A stretch of DNA of 64,000 bases from an uncultured Bacteroidales bacterium. Lineage in GTDB: Bacteria; Bacteroidota; Bacteroidia; Bacteroidales; Muribaculaceae. Position 1 is the first letter of the stretch. Every line of letters begins with the position of its first letter. Shown here piece by piece: positions 17,854 to 26,266 of this stretch. A model generated the notes under the pieces. The model worked only from the letters and a program-made list of their open reading frames with translations. It had not been told where the DNA came from and searched no databases. The stretch covers positions 62,001 through 126,000 of the forward strand of contig CADBBK010000001.1 of NCBI GenBank assembly GCA_902792895.1, written 5' to 3'. Made by a program: the position numbers and the translations under genes.

Positions 17854-18507
17854 ATGAGCATCAATAACAGCAAAATAACGCATGTGGTCTTTGACCTAGG
17901 CGGTGTGGTATTCCGCCTCGATAAGATGGTCGCCATCAAGCGGTTTCAAGAAATCGGCGTGGCTAACGTGGAGCAGTTCCTGGACGATTATGCCCAGAAA
18001 GGCATCTTCGGCGACCTTGAGGCAGGGAATCTCACAGCCGAGCAGTACCGTGACGAGTTGAGCCGCATCGTTGGCAAGCAGTTGACCATGGAGCAGTTGG
18101 AATATGCATGGACGGGCTATGCCGCTGAACTGTATCAGCGCAACTTTGATGCCCTGTTGCGCTTGCGCAATGAAGGGTTCCCGGTTGCCCTGCTTTCCAA
18201 CACCAACCCCTTCATGATGCGATGGGCACGCAGCAACGCCTTTGACGGCAACGGACACGGGCTGGACTACTACTTCGACCGCCTGTACCTGAGCTACGAA
18301 ATGCGCATGATGAAGCCATCACCCGAGATTTTCCTTGCCATGATTGAAGGAGAGCAGACGACCCCCGACAACATTCTCTTCATCGACGACAGCGCCCGCA
18401 ACTGCCAGGCCGCTGCCACACTGGGCATCCGCACCCTCAACCCCGAGAACGGGGGCGACTGGCGCAGCGAGGTGTTCAGTTATCTGGGGTTGGAAGAACT
18501 GGACTGA
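17854..18507 (+). CDS. HAD-family hydrolase, YihX-like
   Basis: A 217-residue HAD subfamily IA phosphatase. Motif I reads VVFDLGGVV (nucleophile Asp), motif II LLSNTNP, motif III the Lys in KPSPEIF, and motif IV FIDDSARN. The arrangement resembles E. coli YihX, a glucose-1-phosphatase, but the substrate is not predictable. The ATG at 17854 lies 28 nt past the -7 box of the symmetric promoter. A short GACTGGAT-rich repeat follows the stop directly. Confidence 0.88.
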   Translation: MSINNSKITHVVFDLGGVVFRLDKMVAIKRFQEIGVANVEQFLDDYAQKGIFGDLEAGNLTAEQYRDELSRIVGKQLTMEQLEYAWTGYAAELYQRNFDALLRLRNEGFPVALLSNTNPFMMRWARSNAFDGNGHGLDYYFDRLYLSYEMRMMKPSPEIFLAMIEGEQTTPDNILFIDDSARNCQAAATLGIRTLNPENGGDWRSEVFSYLGLEELD

Positions 18508-18541
18508 CTGGATAGACTGGAGTGACTGGATAAACTGGATT
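18505..18541 (+). repeat. Short GACTGGAT-type tandem repeat
   Basis: Directly after and overlapping the HAD stop, the unit CTGGA recurs about every 9-15 bp (CTGACTGGATAGACTGGAG, then TGACTGGATAAACTGGATTG). In the HAD frame it reads as repeated Leu-Asp codons broken by TGA stops. Confidence 0.55.
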
Positions 18542-18557
18542 GAAACGATATCCTGAC

Positions 18558-18589
18558 AAAACAGGGAGGCCCGAAGGTCTCCCTGTTTT
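18558..18589. terminator. Bidirectional terminator
   Basis: A 14-bp stem with one G-U pair (AAAACAGGGAGGCC against GGTCTCCCTGTTTT) and a 4-nt loop. The stem ends in T on both strands and lies between the convergent HAD and S9 peptidase genes. Confidence 0.85.
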
Positions 18590-18611
18590 CATGCTATGAT
18601 TGAATCATCAA

Positions 18612-20813
18612 TCAGTTCTTTTTCTCTTCAACAGCGGGGGCAGGAGCTGCCTTGGCGGCATTGATGCTGTCCTGCTGTGCCTTGTAGGCCTTGGCAGCCT
18701 CGCTGTCGGGTTTCAGCCAAGTGTCGAGCCAGCGGAAGAACTCACGCTGCCACAGGATGCTGTTCTGGGGCTTGAGAATCCAGTGGTTCTCGTCGGGGAA
18801 GAGCAGCAAGCGTGCGGGCAGACCCTTGATCTTGGCGGCATTGAATGCCTGGCAAGCCTGGGTGAAGACGATGCGGTAATCGAGTTCGCCAGCGGTGCAC
18901 ATGATGGGGGTATCCCAGTTCTGGACGTAGTTCTTGGGGTTGGCCTGAGTGTAGGAGCGCTGTGCGGTAGCGTTACCCTTCTCCCAGAAGGCGCCACCCA
19001 GATCCCACTGTACAAACCACATCTCCTCGGTCTCGAGATACTGTGCCTCAAGGTTGAAGATACCGGCATGAGCCAGGAAGCAAGCGAAGCGCTTGTTGTG
19101 GTTACCTGCAAGGAAGTAAACCGAGTAGCCACCATAGCTGGCACCGACGGCACCGATGTGCTCACCATCGATGTAAGGCTCCTTCTTCATGTAGTCCACA
19201 GCGCTGAGGTAGTCACGCATGTTCTGGCCACCGTAGTCGCCGCTGATCTGAGCATTCCACTCACTGCCGAAGCCGGGCAGACCGCGGCGGTTGGGCAGGA
19301 TAACGATGTAGCCGTTGCTGGCCATGATGCGCATGTTCCAGCGATAGCTCCAGAACTGGCTAACGGGCGATTGGGGACCACCCTCGCAGAAGAGGATAGC
19401 GGGATACTTCTTGTTGGGATCAAAGTTGGGCGGGTAGCATACCCAAGTGGTCATCAGCTTGCCATCGGTGGTGGGAACCATGCGCTTCTCGATACCGATG
19501 GGATCTACCTGAGCGAGCATCTCGTCGTTGACATGAGTGAGCTGAACGGGTTCCTTGCCCATCTCAACACTATAGATCTCGTTGGGAGTCTGGTAGCTAT
19601 GCTGGCAGGTAATCACCTTGCCACCCTCGGCAAATGCCAGACCGTCGTAGTCACAAACGCCCATGGCGATGGTGTCCACCTTCTGGGTAGCGACATCCAT
19701 GCGGAAGATGGGCTGCACACCCTGGAACGGGCAAATGAAATAGATGGCCTTCTCATCGGGCGACCAAGCGATAGCGTCAACGCTGTAGTCCCAATTCTCG
19801 GTCAAGTCCTTCTTGTTGCCAGCAGCATCCATAAAGAAGATGCGGTTCTTGTCGGCCTCGTAACCGTCGTGCTCCATCGAGAGCCAAGCCATCTCACCCT
19901 TGCTGTTGATGATGGGATAAGTGTCGTAGCCCATCATGCCCTCGGTCAGGTTCTCGGTCTTGCCGGTCTCGAGGTTGTACTTGTACAGGTCGCTGTTGGT
20001 CGAGAAGGCATAGTCCTTACCCGTCTTCTTGCGGCACACGTACACGAGGCTCTTGCTGTCGGGGGTCCAAGCCAGCGACTCGATGCCACCCCAAGGCTTC
20101 ATCGGCGACTCGTAGGGCTCACCCTCGAGCACGTCCTTCACGTTGCCGGCCTTGCTGCCGTCATAGTCGGCCACAAAGGGGTGAGGAACCGTGGTTACCC
20201 ACTCGTCCCAGTGCTTGTACATCATGTCGTCATAGAGCTTACCCGTGGTTTTTTCCAAGTCGGGATAAACGTCTTGTACCGTCTGACCGTACTTGACCTG
20301 TGAAATCATGACCACGCGCTTCTCGTCGGGCGAGAAGATAAAGCCCTCGATGCCGTCGGCCACGTCGCTGACGCAGTTGCGGCCACCGCCGTCGGCGTTC
20401 ATCGTCCACAACTGAGGCGTCTTGTCGTCACCCTCCTCACGATAGATAAAGGCAATCTTCTTGCCACCGTCGATCCACACATAGTTGCTCTCGCTGTTGG
20501 GCGTGTTGGTAATCTGACGGGCGTTCTGTCCGTCAACATCCATTACCCACAGGTCGCAGTTACCCTTGTTGGAGGCGATGTCGTAATAGGTCACGCCGTA
20601 GAGCACCTTCTTGCCATCGGGCGATACCTGCGGTCCGCCCACGCGGCCCAACTGATTAAGGAATTCGGGAGTGAATTCTTTCTTTTCCATCTTACCGGAG
20701 GTTTTCTCGGATGCGGGCTTTTGGCCAGGAGCCATTTCCTGCTTGGAGCAGGTCGATGAGCTCAACAGTGCCAATGCCACTACCGACATTGCTGTTAACT
20801 TTAATAACTTCAT
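18612..20813 (-). CDS. S9-family prolyl oligopeptidase-like peptidase
   Basis: A 733-residue exported serine peptidase. The N-terminus (MKLLKLTAMSVVALALLSSSTC) may be a lipoprotein signal, though Thr before Cys is unusual. Residues about 50-400 form a beta-propeller with repeated WxPD and SPD strands. The alpha/beta-hydrolase domain carries GASYGGY (nucleophile Ser near 560), with the later Asp (AGELDYRIV) and His (DENHW). Family members cut peptides with Pro or Ala near the end, often in the periplasm. Confidence 0.92.
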   Translation of the reverse strand: MKLLKLTAMSVVALALLSSSTCSKQEMAPGQKPASEKTSGKMEKKEFTPEFLNQLGRVGGPQVSPDGKKVLYGVTYYDIASNKGNCDLWVMDVDGQNARQITNTPNSESNYVWIDGGKKIAFIYREEGDDKTPQLWTMNADGGGRNCVSDVADGIEGFIFSPDEKRVVMISQVKYGQTVQDVYPDLEKTTGKLYDDMMYKHWDEWVTTVPHPFVADYDGSKAGNVKDVLEGEPYESPMKPWGGIESLAWTPDSKSLVYVCRKKTGKDYAFSTNSDLYKYNLETGKTENLTEGMMGYDTYPIINSKGEMAWLSMEHDGYEADKNRIFFMDAAGNKKDLTENWDYSVDAIAWSPDEKAIYFICPFQGVQPIFRMDVATQKVDTIAMGVCDYDGLAFAEGGKVITCQHSYQTPNEIYSVEMGKEPVQLTHVNDEMLAQVDPIGIEKRMVPTTDGKLMTTWVCYPPNFDPNKKYPAILFCEGGPQSPVSQFWSYRWNMRIMASNGYIVILPNRRGLPGFGSEWNAQISGDYGGQNMRDYLSAVDYMKKEPYIDGEHIGAVGASYGGYSVYFLAGNHNKRFACFLAHAGIFNLEAQYLETEEMWFVQWDLGGAFWEKGNATAQRSYTQANPKNYVQNWDTPIMCTAGELDYRIVFTQACQAFNAAKIKGLPARLLLFPDENHWILKPQNSILWQREFFRWLDTWLKPDSEAAKAYKAQQDSINAAKAAPAPAVEEKKN

Positions 20814-20872
20814 AATTGTTTTACTGTTAATGTATTATCGTTAAAATTTGGTTTTCCAGATGTTTCAAACTG

Positions 20873-20880
20873 CAAATTTA
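20873..20880 (-). promoter_or_regulatory. Putative -7 box of the S9 peptidase gene
   Basis: TAAATTTG on the minus strand, 59 nt upstream of the ATG. No -33 partner at the usual spacing. Confidence 0.45.
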
Positions 20881-21005
20881 GCAATATTTGACAATAAATG
20901 GTGGTTTAGGGTAGCAAAATCTTCTTGCTGGACTCATTTTCTTCATGATTTATCATGTCAAGGCAATCAAAAACGATTGTTTTTGTATAAAACAACCCAA
21001 ATCGG

Positions 21006-21036
21006 TTGCCTGTTCCAAAAAATATACCTAGCTTTG
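21006..21036 (+). promoter_or_regulatory. Promoter of the first GH92 gene
   Basis: TTG at 21006-21008, 20 nt, then TAGCTTTG at 21029-21036. The box ends 25 nt before the ATG at 21062. Confidence 0.6.
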
Positions 21037-21061
21037 ATGCAGCAATCAAAACATCATCATT

Positions 21062-23272
21062 ATGAAAAGGACCATCTATACACTGATATTTCTTGCTGCC
21101 AGTCTCTCGATTATCGCAAGTGCACATTCCCATGTGCCTAGGTCATTGAATCACGCAACAGTTGACAGCAAATGGGTGAATCCGCGCATCGGTACCGGTG
21201 GGCACGGGCATGTGTTCCTCGGGGCCAACGTGCCGTTTGGCTATGTGCAGTTGGGACCGACTGAGCCCACTCGCGGCTGGGACTGGTGCTCGGGCTACCA
21301 CGACAGCGACAGCGTGCTCATCGGGTTTGGGCATCAGCACTTGAGCGGCACCGGAATCGGAGACTTGGGCGACATCGCCTTGCTGCCGGTCACCCGCCGC
21401 GATCAGAGCGAGGTCATCTTCAGCCACGATGATGAGACCATCACGCCCGGACTCTATACCGTCACCCTTCGAGAAAACGGCAAGCCCTATGTCCGCGTCA
21501 AACTCACCGCGACCAAGCGCACGGGCATGCACAGTTATTATTTCGACGAGAATCAAGATACCGTTCTCCTGCGGCTTGACCTGGGGCAAGGCATCGGATG
21601 GGACTCCCCCAAGGAGATGATGATGAAGCAATTGTCCCCACAACGGATTGTCGGTTACCGTTTTTCCCAAGGTTGGGCAAGGGACCAGAAGGTGTTCTTC
21701 GTCATGGATTTCAAGCAGGATGTCACACTGGAGAAACTGAATGGTGATACAACTGGCATCATATTGGCACCAAACATCGGAGAAGGGACCACACCCTTTA
21801 TGGTCAAAGTGGGACTGTCGGCCGTGAGCATCGAAAATGCCATTGAAAACATGGAAACCGAGAATCCTGAATGGCAGTTTAAAGATCTTGCCCGCACTGC
21901 ATGGCAGGAATGGGAAAAAGAACTGAATAAAATCATCATCAAGACCTACAACGAGGATGACCGCACGGTATTTTACACAGCACTGTATCACACGATGGTG
22001 GCTCCGTCGGTGTTCTGTGACGTGAACGGACAGTACCGCGGTGCCGACGGCAAGGTTCATCAGGGTGATTTCACCAACTATACTACCCTATCGCTGTGGG
22101 ACACCTACCGTGCCGCCCACCCGTTGCAGACGCTCATCCAGCGGGAGAAGCAGCGCGACATCGCCCAGACCTTCCTGCACATCTTTGAACAGCAGGGCAA
22201 ACTGCCCGTATGGCACCTGATGGGCAACGAGACCGACTGCATGGTGGGCAATCCCGGCGTGCCTGTACTGGCCGACCTGGTGTTGAAGGGCTTTGTTACC
22301 GACACCGATGCTGCTCTCAAGGCCATGACCACCAGCGCGATGCTCGATGAACGCTCAATGGGACTGTTGAAGCAATATGGATACATCCCCTATGACCTGG
22401 AGCCCGACAAAGAGACGGTGGCACGAGGATTGGAGTATGCCCTTGCCGACTGGTGCATCGCCCAGGTGGCCAAAGTGGCCGGTGACCAGGAGAATTACAA
22501 CTACTTCGACAAGCGCAGCAAATCATACCGACACTACTTTGACAAGCAGACACGCTTCATGCGCGGCAAGGACTCTCAGGGCAATTTCCGCCCCACGGCT
22601 GAGTTTGACCCGCTGTCGACCAAGCATCGCAACGACGACTACTGCGAGGGCAACGCCTGGCAGTATACCTGGCTTGTCCCCCATGACGTGCACGGCTTGG
22701 TGGACCTGTTCGGGGGCGAGAAGGCTTTCATCCAGAAACTTGACTCACTGTTTATCGTCGAGGGTGACTTGGGTGAAGAGGCATCGCCCGACGTGTCGGG
22801 CCTCATCGGCCAGTATGCCCACGGCAACGAGCCAAGCCATCACATCATCTACATGTACTACTACGTGGGCCAGCCGTGGAAGGCAGCACGTCTCATCCGC
22901 CAAGTGCTGCGGGAGCAGTACCGAAACGCCTTGGACGGTCTGTCAGGCAACGAGGACGTAGGTCAGATGTCGGCCTGGTATGTCCTGTCATCTATCGGTC
23001 TATATCAAGAGGAGCCTGCTGGCGGTAAGTACATCATCGGCTCACCGCTATTCGACGAGGCTTGCATCAACGTGGGCCAGGGCGAAACGTTCACCGTGCG
23101 CGCCGTGAACAACAGCGATGAGAACATCTACGTGCAGAGTGCCCGCCTGAACGGCAAGCGCTACGACAAGAGTTACATCGATTATCGTGACATCATCCGC
23201 GGCGGAGTCCTTGAACTCACCATGGGCCCCAAACCCAGCAAATGGGGCACTGCCAAGAAAAACCGCCCGTAG
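21062..23272 (+). CDS. GH92 alpha-mannosidase (copy 1)
   Basis: Exo-acting, calcium-dependent glycoside hydrolase that removes alpha-mannose from N-glycans or mannans. The 736-residue protein has a signal peptide (MKRTIYTLIFLAASLSIIASAHS), an N-terminal beta-sandwich with RIGTGGHGHVFLGANVPFG, and an (alpha/alpha)6 barrel containing GNETDCMVGNPG and the signature GNEDVGQMSAWYV near 640. The length is normal. The second GH92 lies 3 kb away, and no SusC/SusD pair is in view. Confidence 0.93.
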   Translation: MKRTIYTLIFLAASLSIIASAHSHVPRSLNHATVDSKWVNPRIGTGGHGHVFLGANVPFGYVQLGPTEPTRGWDWCSGYHDSDSVLIGFGHQHLSGTGIGDLGDIALLPVTRRDQSEVIFSHDDETITPGLYTVTLRENGKPYVRVKLTATKRTGMHSYYFDENQDTVLLRLDLGQGIGWDSPKEMMMKQLSPQRIVGYRFSQGWARDQKVFFVMDFKQDVTLEKLNGDTTGIILAPNIGEGTTPFMVKVGLSAVSIENAIENMETENPEWQFKDLARTAWQEWEKELNKIIIKTYNEDDRTVFYTALYHTMVAPSVFCDVNGQYRGADGKVHQGDFTNYTTLSLWDTYRAAHPLQTLIQREKQRDIAQTFLHIFEQQGKLPVWHLMGNETDCMVGNPGVPVLADLVLKGFVTDTDAALKAMTTSAMLDERSMGLLKQYGYIPYDLEPDKETVARGLEYALADWCIAQVAKVAGDQENYNYFDKRSKSYRHYFDKQTRFMRGKDSQGNFRPTAEFDPLSTKHRNDDYCEGNAWQYTWLVPHDVHGLVDLFGGEKAFIQKLDSLFIVEGDLGEEASPDVSGLIGQYAHGNEPSHHIIYMYYYVGQPWKAARLIRQVLREQYRNALDGLSGNEDVGQMSAWYVLSSIGLYQEEPAGGKYIIGSPLFDEACINVGQGETFTVRAVNNSDENIYVQSARLNGKRYDKSYIDYRDIIRGGVLELTMGPKPSKWGTAKKNRP

Positions 23273-23305
23273 CACCTCGTCAAAACTACAACCGAAAGCA
23301 GAAAA

Positions 23306-23343
23306 TGGCGCCTTGAGGACCGAGTGCTGTCCCCAAGGCGCCA
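23306..23343. terminator. Terminator between GH92 copy 1 and the dockerin protein
   Basis: TGGCGCCTTG pairs perfectly with CAAGGCGCCA, and inside it GGAC pairs with GTCC. The hairpin lies between convergent stops. The minus side is followed by CATTTTCTGCTTTC, and the plus side by AATTATAC. Confidence 0.7.
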
Positions 23344-23370
23344 AATTATACATTCACGCAACTGCAATTC

Positions 23371-26100
23371 CTACAGTGCTAAACGCAGCCCCTGATCCTT
23401 CCACTTCCCATCGGGTGAGTCACCCCAACGGCGGGCGGCACGACAATTATCATCACCGTAATCTATGCTGCCGCCACGAATGACACGGTTATCGCCCGTT
23501 TCCGGCCCCGTGGGATTGATCTGATTGTCACTAGATGGATAGCCATAGCCAGTAAACCAATCGTAGCAATACTCATACACATTGCCGCTCATGTCATAGA
23601 TGCCCAACTCGTTGGGAGCCTTGCTGCCAACAGGATGGGTGGTGCCGCCAGCATTGGCGTTGTACCATGCCACTTCATCGATGATGCTACTGCCAGCAAA
23701 CCTGAAACCGCGAGTCTTGATGCCACCACGGGCTGCAAATTCCCACTCGGCCTCGGTGAGCATACGGAAGTTCATGCCCGTCATCTGATTCAGCTTGGTG
23801 ATAAACTGCTGGCACTCGATCCACGACACCATCTCCACGGGCCGTCTCAGGTCGCCCGTGAAATTACTTGGGTTGGTGCCCATCACTGCTTGCCACAGCG
23901 CTTGCGTCACCTCGGTCTGACCAATATAGTAATCGGACAGTGTCACCGTGTGTACAGGATTCTCAACGCTGACATAAATACTACCTTCTTGGCTACGGGT
24001 GCCACCGATGGCTACTGTTCCACCCTCTACGGCAATCATCTTGAAGGACACTCCATTAACGGTGAAATCTCTATTTCCGGCGAACATTGGGGTTAATTCA
24101 GCGTTGCCGAGCAGATAGTCGGTCAGTTCAGACACATCAGAGATGCCCACCTCTCCGTCGGCATCCACATCAGCCTGAGGACCGGCAGCCGATATATCGT
24201 TCAACAAGAAGTCAATCAATGCGGACACGTCCGAGATGCCAACCAGTCCATCCTGGTCCACATCACCCCTCAGACCAACGGGCGGTGTGCCTTGCATGAA
24301 CTTATAATCGATGTAGGCACCCGGTATTTCAAACTTGACAACAGCCTCACGGTAAGACATGCCACTGGGGAGTGGAGCGGCCATCACTTGGGCGATAACG
24401 ATTTCGCCATGGGAACTGCTATTACCACCATCAATGAGATTAATGTCCAACCAACTAGGCAAACTTTCACTACCATCACAGGTTATCCGCCAATTCTTGT
24501 CATCGGCTGAGGAATGTGTCAAAAATCTGATGCCACTGGTCGAAGTTCCGTCAAGCCAAGTTTTACTCAACAGGCCACCGGTGGCCGGGAAGAGGTATTG
24601 CCCATCCTCTTGCACTTCATTAAAGGTGATGTAAGGGTTATTGATGTCGATGAAAATGGAGAGACCGACCTTCATCGTACTAACATTAGCCCAGAAATTG
24701 TTTATGCCCTTCCACTCATATTCACCCAGATAAACAGGTTCATCATTCTCATCATATTCACGCTTCTCTACCTTGATATAAGCCAATTCACCATAGCCTT
24801 CATCGTCCTTATCATTATAGGAACAAAGGGCAGTGAAGTCAATCAAATCTTCCATATTGCTATCATTATAACCTTCCACAGCCACAAGGATTGGATAGTC
24901 TATGACGGGGTGGATCTCAGCACCAGTAAAGTCAGATAATGTGAACTCAAGTACGGTATCATCACCAATGCTTGCAGGAGTGACATATGCATGACCGAGG
25001 GCAATGAGTTCACCGGGTGCATCAGGCAGGGTAACACTTTCATTTCCAAAAGCCGGAATCTCATTCAACCTATACACCTTACAGGTCATCATAACATCCT
25101 CACGAATTGCCATTTCGGCAGCCATGAGATAGACATGATTGAGGATATAGGGATACTGAGGTTTCTCAAAAGCCTGAGCAATGCCATCGACGTGTGAAGC
25201 GTTTTTACCAAGCCACCATCCTTGCTCATTGTCACCATAAGGATCTGCACCATAATAAAATGTCAAATAGTATCCTGAATTAGTGTCACCATAACGTCCA
25301 CCTTTCAAGAACGTCTTACTTGAACACAAGGTCTGAAATTCGTCGCCTGAGCCATCATATAAATAGTTGAAATCACTGCCGTTCTCAACAGCATAGACTG
25401 TGGCCGAGACAGGGTTGGCTATCGTCGCACCTTCGTCATCTGTGGAAAACTTATAATTGCACAGTTGATATGAATCAAACGCTACACCACTGTCATCAAT
25501 GCGACCATCATAGGCAGTGAATAGAGGAACAATCAACCAATTAAAATCTGATACACTGCGATATAGCCCTGATTGATAATCGATATAGCGGGGTTGTTCA
25601 TCAGTATCATTTGACGCGGGGTAAGTTGTCCATCCATAACTCGTCGATTGGTTGGCGTTCTCGGCAAAGCCTGACCAATAGTATTCAGCGTAGGGTTTTG
25701 CCATCAATAAAAGACCATCATAAAAATAAACACCGCCATATTCCCTCATGAAACAGAGCGAGGAACTGAACATGCCCGCTGGACGGCGATAGAAAGGCAC
25801 AAGCCCTTCGTCCCTGCTGGGAGCCTTGGGCGCACTCGTAAGGCGAGAAGCCGGATCTCTCATCTTCATTTCCTGAATCGTGGAAACCTCGGAGATCTTC
25901 AACCGATGCAATTGTTGATGTTGAGAGACAGGGCCAAGCGCCTTTCTTGTTACAGTCTGGCTAGGGGAAGCCTTGGACTTGGTTTGTAACACAGCGCCGG
26001 TGTTTACACCCTCGGCGATGCATTCAGTCTTGCTCTTCATCTGAGCGCCGGCGGTTAACACGACTAGTGCAACGGCGGCAAAAAGTAGGAATTTCTTCAT
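23371..26100 (-). CDS. Exported dockerin-like protein with sulfatase-modifying-factor fold
   Basis: A 909-residue protein with a signal peptide (MKKFLLFAAVALVVLTAGA). Residues about 100-600 are beta-rich and I do not recognise them. Two EF-hand-like dockerin repeats follow at about 612-665 (DVDQDGLVGISDVSALIDFL and DVDADGEVGISDVSELTDYL). Residues about 675-909 have the formylglycine-generating-enzyme fold (GQTEVTQALWQAVMG, GNVYEYCYDW, RVIRGGSIDYGDDNCR). Only the second of the two copper-binding Cys of true FGE is present, so catalysis is doubtful. It lies between two GH92 genes. Confidence 0.8.
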   Translation of the reverse strand: MKKFLLFAAVALVVLTAGAQMKSKTECIAEGVNTGAVLQTKSKASPSQTVTRKALGPVSQHQQLHRLKISEVSTIQEMKMRDPASRLTSAPKAPSRDEGLVPFYRRPAGMFSSSLCFMREYGGVYFYDGLLLMAKPYAEYYWSGFAENANQSTSYGWTTYPASNDTDEQPRYIDYQSGLYRSVSDFNWLIVPLFTAYDGRIDDSGVAFDSYQLCNYKFSTDDEGATIANPVSATVYAVENGSDFNYLYDGSGDEFQTLCSSKTFLKGGRYGDTNSGYYLTFYYGADPYGDNEQGWWLGKNASHVDGIAQAFEKPQYPYILNHVYLMAAEMAIREDVMMTCKVYRLNEIPAFGNESVTLPDAPGELIALGHAYVTPASIGDDTVLEFTLSDFTGAEIHPVIDYPILVAVEGYNDSNMEDLIDFTALCSYNDKDDEGYGELAYIKVEKREYDENDEPVYLGEYEWKGINNFWANVSTMKVGLSIFIDINNPYITFNEVQEDGQYLFPATGGLLSKTWLDGTSTSGIRFLTHSSADDKNWRITCDGSESLPSWLDINLIDGGNSSSHGEIVIAQVMAAPLPSGMSYREAVVKFEIPGAYIDYKFMQGTPPVGLRGDVDQDGLVGISDVSALIDFLLNDISAAGPQADVDADGEVGISDVSELTDYLLGNAELTPMFAGNRDFTVNGVSFKMIAVEGGTVAIGGTRSQEGSIYVSVENPVHTVTLSDYYIGQTEVTQALWQAVMGTNPSNFTGDLRRPVEMVSWIECQQFITKLNQMTGMNFRMLTEAEWEFAARGGIKTRGFRFAGSSIIDEVAWYNANAGGTTHPVGSKAPNELGIYDMSGNVYEYCYDWFTGYGYPSSDNQINPTGPETGDNRVIRGGSIDYGDDNCRAARRWGDSPDGKWKDQGLRLAL

Positions 26101-26146
26101 ATCGTATAGTTTTAAAGTTGAGAAATGCGAGAAAAATAATTTTTCG

Positions 26147-26154
26147 CAAAATTA
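26147..26154 (-). promoter_or_regulatory. Putative -7 box of the dockerin/FGE-fold gene
   Basis: TAATTTTG on the minus strand, 46 nt upstream of the ATG at 26100. It is divergent from the box at 26177, with 22 bp between them. Confidence 0.5.
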
Positions 26155-26176
26155 AGAAATAAACAACAATTTTATG

Positions 26177-26184
26177 TAATTTTG
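26177..26184 (+). promoter_or_regulatory. Putative -7 box of the second GH92 gene
   Basis: TAATTTTG, 82 nt upstream of the ATG at 26267. The close divergent arrangement with 26147-26154 would allow shared control of the GH92 and dockerin genes. Confidence 0.5.
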
Positions 26185-26266
26185 TCCCGATTTTTTTTAT
26201 TTCAATTCGTTTTACGGCCAATTTTCTCTACTTTATCACCAATACACAATTTATGAACTTTTCAGC

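Noticed and set aside
18600-20303. 567-codon open frame on the plus strand
   Set aside because: It lies opposite the S9 peptidase gene, whose motifs and signal peptide are clear; the plus-strand product has no recognisable features.
23371-24100. Genuine formylglycine-generating enzyme
   Set aside because: One of the two copper-binding cysteines is replaced by Tyr, and the domain is fused to dockerin-like repeats.
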